Part shown: positions 5,071 through 6,893 of the stretch, in pieces
How the letters are laid out: each line of letters begins with the position of its first letter
How positions within the stretch are numbered: position 1 is the first letter of the stretch
Assembly (NCBI GenBank): GCA_026395775.1
Contig: JAPLYA010000007.1
Span: forward strand, 1-6,893
Direction: 5' to 3'
Origin: Candidatus Pacearchaeota archaeon
Lineage (GTDB): Archaea; Nanobdellota; Nanobdellia; Pacearchaeales; GW2011-AR1
DNA length: 6,893 bases
Position numbers and translations under genes: made by a program
Notes under the pieces: model-generated
The model's database searches: none
What the model saw: only the letters and a program-made list of their open reading frames with translations
Told to the model about the DNA's origin: nothing

Positions 5071-5841
5071 TTAATTTTTTCTTATAGCTTTCAATTGTTT
5101 TTGAAGTCTTCTCTTAATATAATAATGCTGTCTTGGGGTGATTATGGTTTTAGTCAAATCTTCATCAGCCTTCATAATCTGCCTTTGTATCTCTCTTTCA
5201 AAATCTTGTCTCCTATTGAAACCAAGCTGTTTCATTTGGGCATTAACTAGAATTCTTCTTATAGTTCCATCTGACAAGAAGAAGATTAGTGCAGCAATGC
5301 CCGTTATAAAATAAATCCATGACAACTCCCCCCATGCTTCGTAATTTGATAACCACATCCCCATGTAAATTACCAAGAAAAAGATCCATAACATTTTTCT
5401 TAATGCAGAAGATTCAAAAGAATGAACAAAGAAAAAGAAGATTATCAAAGGCAAGCCCGCAGTGAGAACTATTCCTAGTACATTATATGATAAAAGTATT
5501 GTTTTTATGTTCTCTGTAATTGCAGCTTCTGGAAGGAATCTTGACGATAATATAGATACTGCTAAAGTGACAATAACTTTTGCTCCGGCCCTATCATCGA
5601 ATAGGTTAATTTTACCAAGAATAATAAAAACCAAAGAAAATATGACAAAAAACAAAAGTGCTCGCTCAAACAAAAACTCGCTTGAGCCGCCCAAGAATGC
5701 AACAAAAAAAGGGCCAAAAATTTGTTGTATTAAATCAATAATTCTGGTTGAAACTGCCCCCAAATCCCAAGCAGCTGAAACTAATAAGGGTATTGTAATC
5801 AATGCTAAAATAATAAAACAAATGAAACCCACTTTTTTCAT
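5071..5841 (-). CDS. Polytopic membrane protein with signal peptide, paralogue of the upstream gene
   Basis: I do not recognise a named family. The 256-residue protein starts with a Sec-type signal peptide (MKK, hydrophobic 5-20, likely cleavage after VSA at 21-23). An amphipathic or re-entrant segment follows (about 34-51, FGPFFVAFLGG), then five membrane segments (about 58-76, 87-103, 118-139, 148-164, 173-189) and a charged helical tail of about 65 residues. It aligns along its length with the protein at 5885-6709: SILSSRF, NVLGIVL, LPLIIFFFFV, LRKMLW and DGTI blocks all have counterparts there. The tail ends with a TIITPRQHYYIKRRLQ segment like the SHOCT-type tail of its partner. The start at 5841 is backed by a TATA box at 5863-5870, so it may be transcribed independently although only 43 bases follow the upstream gene. 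Confidence 0.75.
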   Translation of the reverse strand: MKKVGFICFIILALITIPLLVSAAWDLGAVSTRIIDLIQQIFGPFFVAFLGGSSEFLFERALLFFVIFSLVFIILGKINLFDDRAGAKVIVTLAVSILSSRFLPEAAITENIKTILLSYNVLGIVLTAGLPLIIFFFFVHSFESSALRKMLWIFFLVIYMGMWLSNYEAWGELSWIYFITGIAALIFFLSDGTIRRILVNAQMKQLGFNRRQDFEREIQRQIMKADEDLTKTIITPRQHYYIKRRLQKQLKAIRKN

Positions 5842-5862
5842 AATTAATTGAGAAATGAGAAG

Positions 5863-5870
5863 TTTAAAAA
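5863..5870 (-). promoter_or_regulatory. TATA box of the 5071-5841 membrane protein gene
   Basis: TTTTTAAA on the minus strand begins 29 bases before the ATG at 5841 and lies within the 43-base gap after the upstream paralogue, indicating a leaderless transcript of its own. Confidence 0.5.
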
Positions 5871-5884
5871 TGCTTCGCTGGAGA

Positions 5885-6709
5885 TTATTTTTTCAACAAC
5901 ACATCCCTGGTTTTTTCAAGTTCTTTTTTTCTTTGTCTATACTGGGCTTCGGTTATAGCACCACTTGTATAAATCTCAAGTAATCTCCTTATTTGAAATT
6001 CGACTTCTATTAAATGCGCGTTTTTACTCCTTGCCTGAATAGCCCCCAGTCTTGACTTATACCATGCTGTTGCAACTGTACCATCAAAAACAAGCAAGCC
6101 TAAGCAAGCTAAAGAAGTTATCAGATATATATATGCCGGACTATAACCTTCTGCTCCCCCACTTAATTCTGTGTATCTAAGAAAATACAATGACATAAAA
6201 ACAACTGCAGCAAAAACCCACATTATCTTTCTTAGTGTTGGATTATTTGCAGCAACATCATAAACAAAGAAGAAATAAATTACTAGGGGCAATAGACAAA
6301 TTAAAGCAATCCCAAGCACCTGGTTCGGAAACAATACAAATTGAAACCACGTATCTTGAGATGCTATAAATCTTATTGAAATTACGCTGACTAATAGGGA
6401 AATTATAAAGCAAACCCAAGAATTATCTCCGATTGTGGGAATTCTCTCAACAATGACCCAGACAACAGAAATAATCAGTATAAACATAACTATTAAAGTG
6501 AAAAAGGTATCAGCGTTTGCGGAAGCTGTTTTCCCTATTAAAAATTGGGCTAGGGGTTGAATCGCGCCGTCATATATTGTACTTATAAAACCACTTATGA
6601 GTTTTATTGGTTGGTCTAATGCAGAAGTGTCTGCTGCTAGAACAAAAGAACACAGCGAACTAATGCTAAATAGTAGAATTAACAAAAATGCTAGACTCTT
6701 TTTTTTCAT
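5885..6709 (-). CDS. Polytopic membrane protein with signal peptide and SHOCT-like tail
   Basis: No named family is recognised. The 274-residue protein has a signal peptide (MKKK, hydrophobic 6-24, likely cleavage after VLA at 23-25), an amphipathic stretch (about 36-58), five membrane segments (about 68-88, 97-113, 128-149, 159-177, 190-207), and a 60-residue cytoplasmic tail. The tail contains YTSGAITEAQYRQRKKELEK (247-266), which resembles the short SHOCT oligomerisation motif (G-x-I-T-x-x-E/Q-y...K..L). Shared blocks with the neighbour at 5071-5841 (LVSVISIRF, QVLGIAL, LPLVIYFFFV, LRKIMW, FDGTV) show an ancient tandem duplication. The signal peptide plus multi-pass layout suggests a multimeric envelope complex, possibly with both paralogues. 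The promoter at 6731-6738 fixes the start at 6709. Confidence 0.75.
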   Translation of the reverse strand: MKKKSLAFLLILLFSISSLCSFVLAADTSALDQPIKLISGFISTIYDGAIQPLAQFLIGKTASANADTFFTLIVMFILIISVVWVIVERIPTIGDNSWVCFIISLLVSVISIRFIASQDTWFQFVLFPNQVLGIALICLLPLVIYFFFVYDVAANNPTLRKIMWVFAAVVFMSLYFLRYTELSGGAEGYSPAYIYLITSLACLGLLVFDGTVATAWYKSRLGAIQARSKNAHLIEVEFQIRRLLEIYTSGAITEAQYRQRKKELEKTRDVLLKK

Positions 6710-6730
6710 TTATTCTTGAATATCTCCGGC

Positions 6731-6738
6731 TTTATAAA
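6731..6738 (-). promoter_or_regulatory. TATA box of the 5885-6709 membrane protein gene
   Basis: TTTATAAA on the minus strand begins 29 bases before the ATG at 6709, again the leaderless spacing. It is divergent from the promoter of the gene at the right edge. Confidence 0.6.
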
Positions 6739-6775
6739 TATTTCTTAACAAAGATACTGTCAAGTAAACGAATGA

Positions 6776-6783
6776 TATAAATA
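6776..6783 (+). promoter_or_regulatory. TATA box of the zinc-ribbon gene
   Basis: TATAAATA lies 46 bases before the ATG at 6822. Transcription would begin near 6805, giving a leader of about 17 bases that starts almost exactly at the Shine-Dalgarno sequence. Confidence 0.5.
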
Positions 6784-6804
6784 CCCCTGATTATTAGCTA
6801 TTTT

Positions 6805-6814
6805 GAAAGGAGGT
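6805..6814 (+). promoter_or_regulatory. Strong Shine-Dalgarno sequence
   Basis: GAAAGGAGGT, followed by 7 bases and then ATG, is a nearly full complement of the 16S rRNA 3' end. It is the only strong Shine-Dalgarno in the window and settles the start at 6822. Confidence 0.8.
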
Positions 6815-6821
6815 ATTTATC

Positions 6822-6893
6822 ATGGTCAAAAAATGTGTTTTTTGCAAGTCTTCTAAAATTGTTAAAAATGGGCAGAGAAAAAGGAAGGTTAGG
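6822..6893 (+). CDS. Zinc-ribbon protein, probable transposase N-terminus (cut by window)
   Basis: Only the first 24 codons are present. They encode a CxxC knuckle (C5 and C8 in KKCVFCKSSKIVKNGQRK) followed by a lysine/arginine-rich stretch. 'C..C.s..ivKnG.rk...' is the usual opening of zinc-ribbon domains at the N-terminus of archaeal and bacterial DDE transposases (IS1-like and related), where a second CxxC would follow about 20 residues on. A zinc-ribbon regulator or ribosomal-type protein cannot be excluded from so little sequence. Its translation signal differs from every neighbouring gene, in keeping with an imported mobile element. Confidence 0.55.
   Translation, partial: MVKKCVFCKSSKIVKNGQRKRKVR

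Noticed and set aside
4915..5250. Plus-strand 111-codon frame spanning the convergent gap
   Set aside because: It overlaps the tail of the small membrane protein and the conserved C-terminus of the opposite-strand membrane protein. Its sequence looks like antisense translation.
5462..5851. Plus-strand 129-codon frame inside the 5071-5841 membrane protein gene
   Set aside because: It is antisense to a protein with a signal peptide, five TMs and a paralogue next door, and has no promoter or recognisable protein features of its own.
1..6893. CRISPR array, tRNA or rRNA genes
   Set aside because: No regularly spaced repeats, cloverleaf-type sequences with a T-loop GGTTCRA motif, or rRNA-like blocks were seen on either strand.

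Overview
This AT-rich window looks archaeal, and most like the small-genome DPANN lineages (Pacearchaeota/Woesearchaeota type). The evidence is promoter layout and gene content. Six of the eight genes whose starts are visible have a TATA box (TTTATAAA/TTTAAAAA type) about 28-34 bases before the ATG and no Shine-Dalgarno sequence, as in leaderless archaeal transcripts. The gene set includes a HerA/DUF87-type ATPase, a Trm5-like (COG2520) tRNA methyltransferase, an archaeal-type winged-helix protein, and membrane proteins with the 'TGNA' juxtamembrane or 'VPIFEGEGKKR' tail signatures common in such genomes. The lineage is inferred; no rRNA or other marker gene is present.

Layout: (1) 1-756, minus: 3'-truncated, membrane-anchored DsbA/thioredoxin-fold protein with a CPYG motif. 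(2) 801-1884: a complete insertion sequence of 1,084 bp with one rve/DDE transposase (minus), TG...CA ends, a 5-bp GATTC target duplication and a palindromic pair TGTTAAG-N12-CTTAACA at each end. It sits just upstream of the TATA box of gene 1. (3) 1885-2117: intergenic DNA with a long imperfect inverted repeat and the promoter of the next gene. (4) 2118-3416, plus: HerA-like ATPase. (5) 3531-4265, minus: short Trm5-like methyltransferase, with a divergent winged-helix gene at 4374-4688, plus. (6) 4728-4991, plus: two-TM small membrane protein. (7) 5071-5841 and 5885-6709, both minus: two paralogous polytopic membrane proteins with signal peptides and charged C-terminal tails. (8) 6822-6893, plus: start of a zinc-ribbon protein, probably another transposase, preceded by a near-perfect Shine-Dalgarno unlike anything else here.

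Most genes appear to be separate transcription units with their own promoters, including same-strand neighbours 40-43 bp apart. The region reads as a patchwork of housekeeping (tRNA methylation), envelope functions and mobile DNA. No CRISPR array, tRNA or rRNA was seen. The items most worth following are the paralogous membrane protein pair of unknown function, the insertion sequence with dyad ends, and the reduced Trm5 homologue with altered active-site motifs.
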